DNA from: Marinobacterium marinum | GTDB lineage: Bacteria; Pseudomonadota; Gammaproteobacteria; Pseudomonadales; Balneatricaceae | DNA length: 64,000 bases | Assembly: GCF_013868415.1 (NCBI RefSeq) | Contig: NZ_JACEMT010000041.1 | Span: forward strand, 186,001-250,000 | Reading direction: 5' to 3' | In this document: one piece after another, positions 16,455-25,134 of the stretch | How positions within the stretch are numbered: position 1 is the first letter of the stretch | How the letters are laid out: each line of letters begins with the position of its first letter | Notes under the pieces: generated by a model | What the model was told of the DNA's origin: nothing | Seen by the model: the letters and a program-made list of their open reading frames with translations, nothing else | Databases searched by the model: none | Made by a program: the position numbers and the translations under genes

Positions 16455-18916
16455 GTATAGACATGACCGTCCAGCGGACACAGGCACCGGCATCCTGCTT
16501 TCATTGCGGACTGCCGGTACCTTCCGGCACCGATTACACCACCCTGATCAATGGCAAGGCACAGCCCATGTGCTGCCCAGGTTGCCAGGCGGTGGCAAAA
16601 ACCATCGTTGACGGCGGTCTCGATGGTTTCTACCGTCACCGCGAGGCGTCTGGCGCGATCAACGACGGGCGCCTGGCCGCCGAGTCTCATCTGGCCGACG
16701 AACTGGCGCTGTATGACTCGAAAGCCATACAGGCCGAGTTTGTGCGCCACATCAGCTCTGAACAGGCTGAAGCCACACTGGTGATTGAAGGCATCACTTG
16801 CGCCGCTTGCGTCTGGCTGCTGGAGCACCATTTGGGCCAACAGCCCGGCGTGACTCAATTCAGTGTAAACATGACCAACCACCGCGCACGCCTGGTCTGG
16901 AACCCCGAGCAAACCCGTCTCAGCACACTATTTGCCGAAGTTCTGCGTATCGGCTACAAGGCACACCCCTACCACCCCAACCGTGAAGAGCAGTTGCTTG
17001 AGCAGGAAAACAAGCGCGCCATTCGACGCCTGGGTGTAGCCGGTGTCGGCATGATGCAGGTCATGATGATGGCCATCGCCCTCTATGCCGGTGCTCTGCA
17101 GGACATGGAAGCCCGCTTCGTCGAATTCATCCGCTGGAGCAGCCTGGTATTGGCGACGCCGGTGGTACTCTATTCCGCCCGCCCATTTTTCATTACGGCC
17201 TGGCGCGACCTCCGCACCCGCAACCTGAGCATGGACGTGCCGGTTTCCATTGCCATCGGTGGCGCCTATCTGGCCAGCGTCTGGGCAACTGTTATGAACA
17301 CGGGTGAAGTCTATTTCGACTCCGTCACCATGTTCACATTCTTCCTGTTGATCGGTCGTTATATCGAGATGCAGGCACGACACCGTACCGGCAAAGCCGG
17401 CAATGCCCTGATGGACCTGCTGCCGGCCAGCGCAACCCTGCTGCAGGAAGGCCATGAGAAAATGGTCCCGGTTTCCGAGCTTAAGCCCGACGATCTGGTA
17501 CTGGTCCGCCCCGGACACACCCTGCCTGCCGATGGCATCATTACGGACGGTGAAAGCGCGATCGACGAATCGGCCCTGACCGGAGAATACCTGCCCATCA
17601 GCAAAGCCGTGAATGATCCCGTTGTGGGCGGCACCATCAACGTCGAACATCCCATCAAAGTCCGCATTACCGATGTGGGTGCCAATACTCGCCTGTCCGC
17701 CATTGTCGGCCTTCTGGACCGCGCCCATGCCGACAAGCCCATGACGGCACGAGTCGCCGACAAGGTCGCCCGCTACTTCGTTCTGGCGGTACTCATCACG
17801 TCAGCCACTGTAGCCACAGCCTGGTCATTTATCGCGCCTGAAGACGCTTTTTGGATCACCCTGTCCGTACTGGTTGTTACCTGCCCCTGCGCACTCGGAC
17901 TGGCCACTCCTACCGCTCTGACGGCGGCAACGGGAACACTGCGCCAACAGGGCTTCCTGATCACGCGGGGCCATGTGCTGGAAGGGCTTGCCAGCGCCAC
18001 TCACGTCATTTTTGACAAGACCGGTACCCTGACCGAAGGCAATCTCAGCATCCAGCAAATGCAGCCAGCCCGCGAGTTGGGCAGTCACAACCCCTACGCG
18101 ATCGCAGCCGCACTTGAGCAGGTATCCGAGCACCCCATTGCTCGCGCGTTCCGACCCTATTTCCAGATTGAGGCCTGTAACACTCGCATCACCGTCAACG
18201 CCGGTGTTGAAGGCGAAGTGGCCGGAACATCCTATCGTATCGGCAAACCTTCATATGCTGCCGAGCTGTATCAAGGCCCACTGCCCGAACAACCGGACAG
18301 AGAGCGCCAGTGGCTGCTGCTGGCCGATCGACAGGGACCGCTTGCCTGGTTCGCTCTCGACGACCAGATCCGCAAGGACGCCGCCTTCACCCTGTCCGCA
18401 CTCAAGCGACTTGGCATGCAGATCGGCATGCTCACCGGCGACGATTCTTCCGCCGCCGCTCGTGTGGCACAGGAACTTGGAATTGATACGGTCAAGCAGG
18501 GTGTTTCGCCCGACCAGAAACTCGAGTACATCAACGAGCTGCAGGCATCCGGGGCCAGTGTGGTCATGGTCGGCGACGGTATCAATGATATTCCCGTTCT
18601 GGCGGGCGCACGCACCTCCATCGCCATGGGCTCTGCGACCGACCTGGCCAAAACCAGCGCTGATGCCGTACTGATTTCCAGCGAACTGGAACGCCTTGCA
18701 CTCGCTCTTCTGGTTGCACGCAAGACGCGCATGATCATTCGTGAAAACCTGACCTGGGCGCTCATGTATAACCTGGTCGCTCTGCCGCTGGCCGCCATGG
18801 GCTTTATTGCCCCCTACATGGCCGCCGTCGGCATGTCCGCCAGCTCACTGATCGTGGTAGGCAATGCCATGCGACTGTCACGCCGACCACGCCTTCGTCG
18901 CAAGCATCGGGAGTAA
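16451..18916 (+). CDS. ccoI: Copper-translocating P-type ATPase for cbb3 oxidase assembly
   Basis: An 821-residue CopA2/FixI-type P1B ATPase. It moves Cu(I) outward slowly and supplies the metal for cbb3 assembly rather than resistance. The N-terminus has a cysteine cluster (C16, C19; CCPGC at 41-45) and an HMA domain with the CAAC pair at 117-120. The ion-path motif CPC is at 478-480, the phosphorylated aspartate is D522 in DKTGT, and GDGIND lies near the C-terminal end. The start may be the GTG at 16451, overlapping the ccoH stop, or the ATG at 16463. Confidence 0.95.
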   Translation: MSIDMTVQRTQAPASCFHCGLPVPSGTDYTTLINGKAQPMCCPGCQAVAKTIVDGGLDGFYRHREASGAINDGRLAAESHLADELALYDSKAIQAEFVRHISSEQAEATLVIEGITCAACVWLLEHHLGQQPGVTQFSVNMTNHRARLVWNPEQTRLSTLFAEVLRIGYKAHPYHPNREEQLLEQENKRAIRRLGVAGVGMMQVMMMAIALYAGALQDMEARFVEFIRWSSLVLATPVVLYSARPFFITAWRDLRTRNLSMDVPVSIAIGGAYLASVWATVMNTGEVYFDSVTMFTFFLLIGRYIEMQARHRTGKAGNALMDLLPASATLLQEGHEKMVPVSELKPDDLVLVRPGHTLPADGIITDGESAIDESALTGEYLPISKAVNDPVVGGTINVEHPIKVRITDVGANTRLSAIVGLLDRAHADKPMTARVADKVARYFVLAVLITSATVATAWSFIAPEDAFWITLSVLVVTCPCALGLATPTALTAATGTLRQQGFLITRGHVLEGLASATHVIFDKTGTLTEGNLSIQQMQPARELGSHNPYAIAAALEQVSEHPIARAFRPYFQIEACNTRITVNAGVEGEVAGTSYRIGKPSYAAELYQGPLPEQPDRERQWLLLADRQGPLAWFALDDQIRKDAAFTLSALKRLGMQIGMLTGDDSSAAARVAQELGIDTVKQGVSPDQKLEYINELQASGASVVMVGDGINDIPVLAGARTSIAMGSATDLAKTSADAVLISSELERLALALLVARKTRMIIRENLTWALMYNLVALPLAAMGFIAPYMAAVGMSASSLIVVGNAMRLSRRPRLRRKHRE

Positions 18917-18919
18917 CTT

Positions 18920-19120
18920 ATGGAAATCATCTACCTGCTGATTCCAATCGCGATCATCTTGGTCAGCGTCGGTATCTGGGCGTTTTTCTGGAGCGTCAAG
19001 CAAGGTCAGTTTGATGACCTTGAGTCACCGGCTCATCGCATTCTGTTCGAGGATGATGGAGACATGATCCCCGACGATGCCCGCCCTGATCATTCCGACA
19101 AAACGGACAATACTCCCTGA
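18920..19120 (+). CDS. ccoS: cbb3-type oxidase assembly protein CcoS
   Basis: A 66-residue protein: one membrane helix (about 3-24) followed by FFWSVKQGQFDDLESPAHRIL, the diagnostic CcoS motif, and an acidic tail. CcoS is required for cofactor insertion into the catalytic subunit of cbb3 oxidase. It follows ccoI by 3 bp and its last base is the first base of the next ATG (TGATGG), so it is tightly coupled to the genes on both sides. Confidence 0.95.
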   Translation: MEIIYLLIPIAIILVSVGIWAFFWSVKQGQFDDLESPAHRILFEDDGDMIPDDARPDHSDKTDNTP

Positions 19121-19794
19121 TGGAACCCAGCTTGATGCTGTCCGCTCTGGTCTTCGGTCTGGCGGGCAGCACCCATTGCGTCGGTATGTGCGGCGGCATC
19201 GCCGGCAGCATTTCCATGAGCCGGACTCCTGCCCAAAGCAGCGGCCTGTCATTGCTGCTGGCCTTTAACCTGGGCCGCATTCTGAGCTACGCCATCGCCG
19301 GCCTGCTGGTCGGAGCTTTGGGACACTCCCTGGCCAATAGCCCGGAAGCTACCCGCTGGCTGCGTACACTGGCCGCACTGATCATGATAGTCAGCGGACT
19401 CTATATTGCCGGCTGGTGGCAGGGTGCCGCCTACCTTGAGCGACTGGGCGGCGTCCTCTGGCGACGTATCCAGCCGCTTAGCCGTACGCTCTTGCCGGCC
19501 ACCACACTACCCAAGGCTCTGGCTCTGGGCGGACTTTGGGGCTGGCTGCCCTGCGGCCTGGTCTACACAACTCTGATCTGGACCGGGAGCGTCAGCAGTG
19601 AGCCCGCCAACAGCGCCCTGCTGATGCTGTTGTTCGGACTGGGAACTCTGCCGGCTATGATGACAACCGCCTTGCTGGCCGGGCAGCTGCGCCAGCTGAT
19701 GCAACAGCAGGGCGTACGTACCGGCGCTGGCCTGCTGGTTATCGTCTTCGGCCTTGCTACCGTGCCCTGGGGACTGTGGCTGCCTCACGCTTGA
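19120..19794 (+). CDS. TauE/SafE-like (UreH-domain) membrane protein linked to cbb3 assembly
   Basis: A 224-residue membrane protein with about six hydrophobic segments. It begins with LVFGLAGSTHCVGMCGGIAGS and has the matching half-motif GLWGWLPCGLVYTTL in the second half, the repeat pattern of the sulfite exporter TauE/SafE and UreH_2 families. Members beside ccoS occur in many gammaproteobacteria. The conserved HC...MCGG and PCG motifs suggest a metal or thiol role, but the function is not established and true sulfite export seems unlikely here. It overlaps the ccoS stop by one base. The hemN Anr box overlaps its stop codon. Confidence 0.8.
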   Translation: MEPSLMLSALVFGLAGSTHCVGMCGGIAGSISMSRTPAQSSGLSLLLAFNLGRILSYAIAGLLVGALGHSLANSPEATRWLRTLAALIMIVSGLYIAGWWQGAAYLERLGGVLWRRIQPLSRTLLPATTLPKALALGGLWGWLPCGLVYTTLIWTGSVSSEPANSALLMLLFGLGTLPAMMTTALLAGQLRQLMQQQGVRTGAGLLVIVFGLATVPWGLWLPHA

Positions 19795-19832
19795 TACTTA
19801 TCAAGCCGTCTGGTCGACACAACGCCTATAAT
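19791..19832 (+). promoter_or_regulatory. Anr/Fnr class II promoter of hemN
   Basis: A perfect box TTGATACTTATCAA (19791-19804) is centred 32 bp from the centre of TATAAT (19827-19832). This puts the box at about -41.5 relative to a start near 19839, the textbook geometry for Fnr-type class II activation. The hemN start codon is about 26 bp further on. Confidence 0.85.
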
Positions 19833-19864
19833 GCCTTTTTGATTGTTATCCAAGAGGTGTAGTC

Positions 19865-21256
19865 GTGACTCAACAGAGCAATGTCAGCTGGGATCTGGAT
19901 CTTATTCGCCGTTACGATCTTGCCGGGCCCCGCTATACCTCCTACCCGACCGCTATCCAGTTTGATTCCGGCCTGGCAGCCGATCAGCTGATTGCCGCAG
20001 GACAAGACAGCGCCGACCTGAACGCCCCCCTGTCACTGTATGTGCACATTCCCTTCTGTGCCCATGTCTGCTATTACTGCGCCTGCAATAAGGTGATCAC
20101 GCGCAACCGCAAGAAGGCCCAACCTTACCTGGATACGCTGTACCAGGAAATGGAACAGCTGTCCCGTTGGTATCGTGGCGATCGTATCGTCAACCAGCTG
20201 CACTGGGGAGGCGGCACTCCCACGTTCATCAGCGATCAACAGATGCGTGACCTGATGCAGGCGCTGAGGCACAATTTCAATCTGCGCGACGATGATCAGG
20301 GCGATTATTCCATTGAAATAGACCCCCGTGAGGCAGGCACGGACACTTTAGGCGTACTGCGTGATATCGGCTTCAACCGCATCAGTCTGGGCGTACAGGA
20401 TGTGAACCCTCAAGTCCAGGAAGCGGTCAATCGCGTCCAGCCCACCGAACAGGTCAACGCCGTACTGGAACGCTCTCGCGAGCTGGGCTTCAAGTCCATC
20501 AACATGGACCTGATTTACGGCCTGCCGCACCAGAGCGAACAAAGTTTTGCCGACACGCTGGAAACCGTCCTCGACATGAGTCCCGACCGCCTGTCCGTAT
20601 TCAACTATGCCCACTTGCCGGACCGCTTCCGCTCACAAAAACACATTCGTGCCGACGACCTGCCCTCAGCCGAGACGAAACTCGCCATTCTGCAAAACAG
20701 TATCAACCGCCTGCTTGAGGCCGGTTATGTCTATATTGGCATGGACCATTTCGCCAAGCCTGACGACGAACTGGCCCAGGCACAGGCCCAAGGCAAGCTG
20801 CACCGCAACTTTCAGGGCTACACCACCCATGCGGACTGCGACCTGGTCGCCATGGGCGTTTCCGCCATCAGCCAGGTTGGCAACGTCTATTATCAGAACG
20901 AGCACGACATGACGGCGTATAGCCAGGCCGTAGCGCAGCAGCAACACGCCGTCAAACGTGGCGTACAACTGGGTCGGGACGACCACATCCGCCGCGCCGT
21001 CATCACCAGCCTGATCTGCCAATTCGAACTGGACACGCGCAGTATCGAGCAGCGTTTTGCCATCAGCTTCAACCAGTATTTTGCCGACGAACAGGCAGAA
21101 CTGCGCCAATTTGATGCCGACGGCCTGATTCGCCTGCAGCCGAACTCCATTTCCGTCACCCCTGCTGGCCGACTGCTGATCCGCCGTATCTGCATGGCCT
21201 TCGATGCTTACATCCCCAAACAGCACCCGACACGAAATTTTTCCCGTATCATCTAA
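19865..21256 (+). CDS. hemN: Oxygen-independent coproporphyrinogen III oxidase
   Basis: A 463-residue radical SAM enzyme that converts coproporphyrinogen III to protoporphyrinogen IX without O2, allowing haem synthesis at low oxygen. The [4Fe-4S]-binding CxxxCxxC is C65, C69, C72, and the extra C74 typical of HemN follows. The motifs GGGTPTF (SAM binding) and EIDPRE are present. A GTG at 19864 is out of frame; the GTG at 19865 starts the protein [10 protein letters not shown], with GAGGTGTA before it. The full length and the HemN C-terminal domain argue for HemN rather than HemW. Its promoter has a perfect Anr box. Confidence 0.96.
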   Translation: MTQQSNVSWDLDLIRRYDLAGPRYTSYPTAIQFDSGLAADQLIAAGQDSADLNAPLSLYVHIPFCAHVCYYCACNKVITRNRKKAQPYLDTLYQEMEQLSRWYRGDRIVNQLHWGGGTPTFISDQQMRDLMQALRHNFNLRDDDQGDYSIEIDPREAGTDTLGVLRDIGFNRISLGVQDVNPQVQEAVNRVQPTEQVNAVLERSRELGFKSINMDLIYGLPHQSEQSFADTLETVLDMSPDRLSVFNYAHLPDRFRSQKHIRADDLPSAETKLAILQNSINRLLEAGYVYIGMDHFAKPDDELAQAQAQGKLHRNFQGYTTHADCDLVAMGVSAISQVGNVYYQNEHDMTAYSQAVAQQQHAVKRGVQLGRDDHIRRAVITSLICQFELDTRSIEQRFAISFNQYFADEQAELRQFDADGLIRLQPNSISVTPAGRLLIRRICMAFDAYIPKQHPTRNFSRII

Positions 21257-21261
21257 AGTTC

Positions 21262-21280
21262 AGGCCCGGTTCACGGGCCT
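21262..21280 (+). terminator. GC-rich hairpin after hemN
   Basis: A 7-bp perfect stem (AGGCCCG / CGGGCCT) with loop GTTCA lies 5 bp after the hemN stop. It lacks a T run, so termination would be weak or factor-dependent. Confidence 0.4.
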
Positions 21281-21357
21281 TGCGCTTCACCCTTGAGGGT
21301 AAATGTTACATAATGCGCCCAAAGCCATCATGTGACTACAGACCAAAGGATGCCCTC

Positions 21358-22143
21358 ATGGCCGACTGCAAAAATCAAGGAAAGCTTCATAGTCTATCCC
21401 AGGTGCATTGCAAGACCTGCAGCCTGAGCACTCTTTGTTTACCCGTGTCCCTGGAAATGACGGATATCGACCGTCTGGACGATATCATCGAAAAGAGCCG
21501 CCCCCTCAAAAAGGGCGAGCACCTGTTTCATCAGGGCGAACCTTTCAGCTCGGTCTACGCCATCCGCGCCGGCACGATCAAAAGTTACACGCTGACCAAT
21601 GAAGGCGAAGAGCAGATCACCGGATTTTATTTCCCCGGCGAACTGGTGGGCCTGAGCGGTTTTGATGCCGAAAACTACCCGATGTCGGCCAAGGTTCTGG
21701 AAACAACCACGGTCTGTGAAATCCCCTTTGAACGCCTGGATGACCTGTCAGGCCAGCTGCCCGAGTTGCGTCGACAGATGCTGCGCAGCATGAGCAAGGA
21801 ACTGCGTGACGACCAGCAGATGATGCTGCTGCTGTCCAAGAAAAATGCGGAGCAGCGCGTTGCCACCTTCCTGCTCAAATTGTCCCAGCGCTTCAAAACC
21901 CGTGGCTACTCGGCTTCGAACTTCCGTCTGTCCATGTCACGTAATGAGATCGGTAACTATCTGGGTTTGGCCGTGGAAACAGTGAGCCGGATTTTTACCC
22001 GCTTCCAGAAAATGGAACTGATGAGGGTTGATGGCAAGGAAGTGGAACTGATCAATCTTGAAGAAATGTATCGCCTGTCGGGCGAGTCACGTGATAACAG
22101 TCAATGCTCAACGGCAGCTCAGCGAGAACACAAAAGCTCCTGA
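21358..22143 (+). CDS. anr: Anr/Fnr-type oxygen-sensing transcriptional regulator
   Basis: A 261-residue CRP/FNR-family activator with an oxygen-labile [4Fe-4S] cluster. Likely cluster ligands are C18, C21 and C27 in the N-terminal [11 protein letters not shown] segment and C120 in TTVCEIPF; C4 is an additional cysteine. A cyclic-nucleotide-like domain is followed by a dimer helix and a helix-turn-helix with [12 protein letters not shown], where E, S and R match the Fnr recognition residues for TTGAT half-sites. The ATG at 21358, with AAAGGA 7 bases upstream, was chosen over the in-frame upstream codon at 21280. It sits directly after its likely target hemN. Confidence 0.95.
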   Translation: MADCKNQGKLHSLSQVHCKTCSLSTLCLPVSLEMTDIDRLDDIIEKSRPLKKGEHLFHQGEPFSSVYAIRAGTIKSYTLTNEGEEQITGFYFPGELVGLSGFDAENYPMSAKVLETTTVCEIPFERLDDLSGQLPELRRQMLRSMSKELRDDQQMMLLLSKKNAEQRVATFLLKLSQRFKTRGYSASNFRLSMSRNEIGNYLGLAVETVSRIFTRFQKMELMRVDGKEVELINLEEMYRLSGESRDNSQCSTAAQREHKSS

Positions 22144-22179
22144 CGCCAACCAGCCTACCCTGGTTACACATGGCTCGAT

Positions 22180-22213
22180 AAAAAAAGGACGTAGCTCCAC
22201 TGAAGCTACGTCC
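22180..22213 (-). terminator. Strong intrinsic terminator for minus-strand transcription
   Basis: A perfect 10-bp stem (22187-22196 with 22204-22213, 7-base loop) is followed on the minus strand by seven T (A80-A86 of the plus strand). There is no T run on the plus-strand side. No minus-strand protein gene lies upstream, so it marks the end of some other minus-strand transcript. Confidence 0.8.
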
Positions 22214-22255
22214 CAAGTTGCACAATGAAGTAGCCATCTCAATGTGTAACCCAAC
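22180..22255 (-). ncRNA. Candidate Anr-controlled small RNA between anr and apt
   Basis: Predicted RNA of about 75 nt. An Anr-like box (22290-22303) is followed on the minus strand by TGTAAT (22267-22262) at 32 bp centre-to-centre, the same spacing as in the hemN promoter. Transcription would start near 22255 and end at the U7 terminator. The 5' part can fold into a hairpin (CACATTGA...TCATTGTG, one mismatch). No reading frame is apparent. This is inferred from layout only; I do not recognise the family. Confidence 0.4.
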
Positions 22256-22289
22256 ACCTGCATTACACCTGTATTCCGTTACTGCGGCA

Positions 22290-22303
22290 TTGAGTTATAT
22301 CAA
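22290..22303. promoter_or_regulatory. Anr/Fnr-type box (one mismatch) between anr and apt
   Basis: TTGAGTTATATCAA matches the consensus at nine of ten fixed positions. It is centred 32 bp before the apt start codon, which is unsuitable for activating apt. It is correctly placed for class II activation of a minus-strand transcript. Repression of apt is the alternative. Confidence 0.5.
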
Positions 22304-22328
22304 TTGAGTGCCACCTGGGAGTTATCGC

Positions 22329-22871
22329 ATGTCCTACGATGAATTTTATGTCAAATCCGTCATCCGCTCGCTGCAGGACTGGCCTGATCCCGGCGTCATT
22401 TTTCGAGACGTGACACCGATTTTCAAGGACCCCAAAGCCATGCGCATGGTGTCTGATGCATTCATCCAGCGCTATATCGACAGCGACATTACCCACATTG
22501 CCTGCATTGATGCACGCGGCTTCCTGGTCGGTGCCATCATTGCGCACCAGCTCAACTTGCCCCTGGTTCTAGTGCGTAAAAAAGGCAAACTTCCCGGTGA
22601 AACCATTCATCAGGAATATACGCTGGAATACGGGACTGCTGCGGTCGAAATGCAGATCGACGCCGTTAGCGAAGGTGATCGCGTCCTGCTGTTCGATGAC
22701 CTGATCGCAACCGGCGGAACCCTTCTGGCCGCCTGCACGCTGATCAAGAAACTCGGGGCCGAAGTCATCGAAGCAGCTGCACTGATTGACCTGCCCGATC
22801 TGCAGGGCTCGACTCGCATTCAGGAACTGGGTATTCCCGTGTACGCTCTACTGGCTTATGAAGGCAGCTGA
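22329..22871 (+). CDS. apt: Adenine phosphoribosyltransferase
   Basis: Purine salvage: adenine plus PRPP gives AMP and pyrophosphate. The 180 residues carry the PRPP-binding motif VLLFDDLIATGGTL and the Apt motifs PDPGVIFRDVTPI, ACIDARGFLVGA and VLVRKKGKLPGETI. Length is standard. The ATG at 22329 was chosen over an earlier ATG at 22308 because the shorter form starts MSYDEFYVKSVIRSLQDWP like known Apt proteins and has GGGAG upstream. It is followed 42 bp later by a small exported thioredoxin-like gene. Confidence 0.95.
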   Translation: MSYDEFYVKSVIRSLQDWPDPGVIFRDVTPIFKDPKAMRMVSDAFIQRYIDSDITHIACIDARGFLVGAIIAHQLNLPLVLVRKKGKLPGETIHQEYTLEYGTAAVEMQIDAVSEGDRVLLFDDLIATGGTLLAACTLIKKLGAEVIEAAALIDLPDLQGSTRIQELGIPVYALLAYEGS

Positions 22872-22913
22872 GTCGACGTCACACGCGCCACTCATCGCCC
22901 GGAAGCAACAATC

Positions 22914-23366
22914 ATGAAACTTTTTTTTGCCTTGCTGCTTATCCTGCCTGCCCTGCCGGCAAAAGCAGCCGAAACCTTGCCCTATTTCACCGGCTTTGAG
23001 CCCCTGCGGGCTCAAACACCGGCACCACAGATACTGGTGCTGCTGTTTTCACAGCCCGAATGCGTCTACTGCGACCTGGTACGCGGGGATTTTCTGCTTC
23101 CCATTCACCGGAAACAACAATCAGAACTGATCGTGCGCGAACTGAAAGTCCCCGGGGCCGGCATGATCAAGACCGGCGACCACCAGCCTGAAACACCTTC
23201 AACCTTTGCTCAACGTTACGGGATCAAGTTCTTCCCCAGTGTGCTGATGCTGGGCCTGGATGGCATGGCACTGGGTGAACCTTTGGTCGGTATCAGCTCC
23301 AGGGACTTCTACGGCTACTACCTTGACCAGGCGATTGAACAGGCTCTGATGCACACTCAGCCGTGA
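22914..23366 (+). CDS. Exported thioredoxin-like protein
   Basis: A 150-residue protein with a clear signal peptide (KLFFALLLILPALPAKAAE; cleavage likely after AKA). The mature part has a thioredoxin-like fold: LVLLFSQPECVYCDLV with a CVYC redox pair, and IKFFPSVLMLG with the cis-proline. It is probably a periplasmic thiol-disulfide protein of the thioredoxin_2/SoxW-like type. The partner is unknown. The neighbours apt and rdgC give no clue to function. Confidence 0.75.
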   Translation: MKLFFALLLILPALPAKAAETLPYFTGFEPLRAQTPAPQILVLLFSQPECVYCDLVRGDFLLPIHRKQQSELIVRELKVPGAGMIKTGDHQPETPSTFAQRYGIKFFPSVLMLGLDGMALGEPLVGISSRDFYGYYLDQAIEQALMHTQP

Positions 23367-23432
23367 ATCAAACCGTCCGGCGCGTTAGAATTCTTCCATA
23401 CCCCGCTTAAACCACTCTTACCGGGAGATCCC

Positions 23433-24344
23433 ATGCTCTGGTTTCGCAACCTTATCTTCTATCGTTTTGAGCCCCCTGCCGGCCTGACGCAGGAACATCT
23501 GCAACAGGCCCTTGCCGAACACCCCTTCACTCCCTGCGGCAGCCAGGAAATGAACCGCAGCGGCTGGAGCCAGCCGGTCAAGGAAGCCGAAGAGATGCTG
23601 GTCTTCAGCAGCAACGGTTTCTTACTGATCAATTTGCTGCAGGAAGAACGCATTCTCCCCGCCAGCGTCGTCCGCGAGCAACTGGATGAGAAGGTCGCCC
23701 TGATCGAAACAGAGCAGGCCCGCAAGGTGTATCGCAAGGAGAAGCTGCAGCTCAAGGATGACGTCATCATGGACCTGCTGCCTCGCAGCTTCACGCGCCG
23801 CCGCCGTATTGAAGCCATTCTGATGCCACAACAAGGCTGGATTCTGATCAATACATCCAGTCACAAGCAGGCCGAAGAATTGCTGAACCAGTTGCGTCAA
23901 GTACTGGGGTCCCTGACCGTCAAGCTGCCTCAGACCCAGCTATCGGCCGATAAGGTTATGACCGCCTGGCTGCAGGGAGAAGGCATGCCCCAGGGGTGGG
24001 CACTGGAGGACGAATGCGAGTTGCGCGATCCGATGAATGAGGGCAGCAAGATCAGCGTCAAGGGACAGGACCTGCTGTGTGATGAAATCAGCGCACACCT
24101 GGAAGCCGGCATGCAGGTCAAGCGACTGGCGCTGGAATGGCAGCAACAGGTGCGCTTTGTGCTGCATGAAGACCTGAGCCTGCACCGCTTGCGTCTGAGC
24201 GATGAATATCGCGAGCAACTGGACGCTGAGATGCCCGAAGATATCCTCGCAGCCCGTGACACCGAACTGGCGCGCATGGGGCTCGAATTTGCCCGACTGC
24301 TGCCCGAGGTATTGCATGCATTCGGCGGCGAACCTCAGGCCTGA
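23433..24344 (+). CDS. rdgC: Recombination-associated protein RdgC
   Basis: A 303-residue nucleoid-associated protein that binds DNA as a ring-shaped dimer and limits RecA filament activity. The N-terminus MLWFRNLIFYRFEP and motifs CGSQEMNRSGWSQP and LPRSFTRRRRIEAI are characteristic of the family over its whole length. GGGAGATCCC precedes the ATG. It converges on the rhodanese gene, with only 28 bp between the stops. Confidence 0.95.
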   Translation: MLWFRNLIFYRFEPPAGLTQEHLQQALAEHPFTPCGSQEMNRSGWSQPVKEAEEMLVFSSNGFLLINLLQEERILPASVVREQLDEKVALIETEQARKVYRKEKLQLKDDVIMDLLPRSFTRRRRIEAILMPQQGWILINTSSHKQAEELLNQLRQVLGSLTVKLPQTQLSADKVMTAWLQGEGMPQGWALEDECELRDPMNEGSKISVKGQDLLCDEISAHLEAGMQVKRLALEWQQQVRFVLHEDLSLHRLRLSDEYREQLDAEMPEDILAARDTELARMGLEFARLLPEVLHAFGGEPQA

Positions 24345-24372
24345 CGAGGTCCGCCCGGGGGTGCCATGACGT

Positions 24373-25017
24373 TTACTCGGCACCCTCACCCACAACAGAG
24401 AAGCCCAGGCTGACCCAGGCCTGCATACCACCCCGGTAGTATTTCAACTTGCTGTCAGGATACCCCAGCGCCAGCAATTTGCGAATCATCGCTGGCGTCT
24501 GGGCACACCAGTAGCCGTTACAAAACATCGCCAGCGTTTTCGCTTGGCTGAAGTCATATTCTCCAGCGGCCGTTTTGGTCACGCCGAAATCATCCAGTGC
24601 CCAATCCCGGTCCCCAGCATCATCCATCATCGTATACGGATAGCTCTGCGCTCCCGGAATAGTCAGTCGTGCAAACCAGCCCACGGTGCGAGTATCCACG
24701 ATCATTACATTTGAATCCGTTTGCGCCTGCTGCATGTAGCGTATGAACTCCAGCTCACCCAGTGTTTCAACCTGATGCGGCTCAAATGGATGCATCGGCT
24801 GAGGCACGCCTCGACCCGTGGTGTCATACAGCGCATTAATACGATGCCCCGGGGTCTGGTTGCGCAGAATTTCGTATGCCTCACCCTCATGCGTAACGGT
24901 AAAGGAATACAAGTCAGGCGCAATCATCACACGATTGCCTGCCTCGTCCCCAGAAGCGACAGGTGCCACAGCCAACAAACTGCTGAATGCGGCAGCTGCA
25001 AACCAACGCATATCCAT
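24373..25017 (-). CDS. Exported rhodanese-domain protein with CNGYWC active site
   Basis: A 214-residue exported protein. The N-terminus (MDMRWFAAAAFSSLLAVAPVASG) is a signal peptide. The rhodanese domain has IVDTRT...IPGAQSYPY, the catalytic loop CNGYWC in place of the usual CxxGxR, and the YYRGGMQAWVSLG end motif. The double-cysteine loop resembles the CxxCW-type rhodanese-like proteins of periplasmic redox systems, so classical thiosulfate sulfurtransferase activity is uncertain. The ATG at 25017 gives the best spacing (8) to GGAGG; others at 25023 and 25032 are possible. A perfect Anr-type box lies upstream, between this gene and queE. Confidence 0.75.
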   Translation of the reverse strand: MDMRWFAAAAFSSLLAVAPVASGDEAGNRVMIAPDLYSFTVTHEGEAYEILRNQTPGHRINALYDTTGRGVPQPMHPFEPHQVETLGELEFIRYMQQAQTDSNVMIVDTRTVGWFARLTIPGAQSYPYTMMDDAGDRDWALDDFGVTKTAAGEYDFSQAKTLAMFCNGYWCAQTPAMIRKLLALGYPDSKLKYYRGGMQAWVSLGFSVVGEGAE

Positions 25018-25080
25018 TTTCATCTCCTCCATTTATGTGGCCTTGCAGTATAAAACACTTCGTGCACATCCCCGAGCATC

Positions 25081-25094
25081 TTGATCATTATCAA
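25081..25094. promoter_or_regulatory. Perfect Anr/Fnr-type box between the rhodanese gene and queE
   Basis: TTGATCATTATCAA matches the consensus fully. For the rhodanese gene (minus strand) a TATACT -10 lies 38 bp away centre-to-centre, slightly longer than ideal. For queE, TTGATC-N16-TACACT would make the box overlap the -35, which suggests repression. The target and sign are open. Confidence 0.6.
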
Positions 25095-25134
25095 ATTGCC
25101 GATACACTGACGCCTCAATTCAGCAGGAGCTTGC

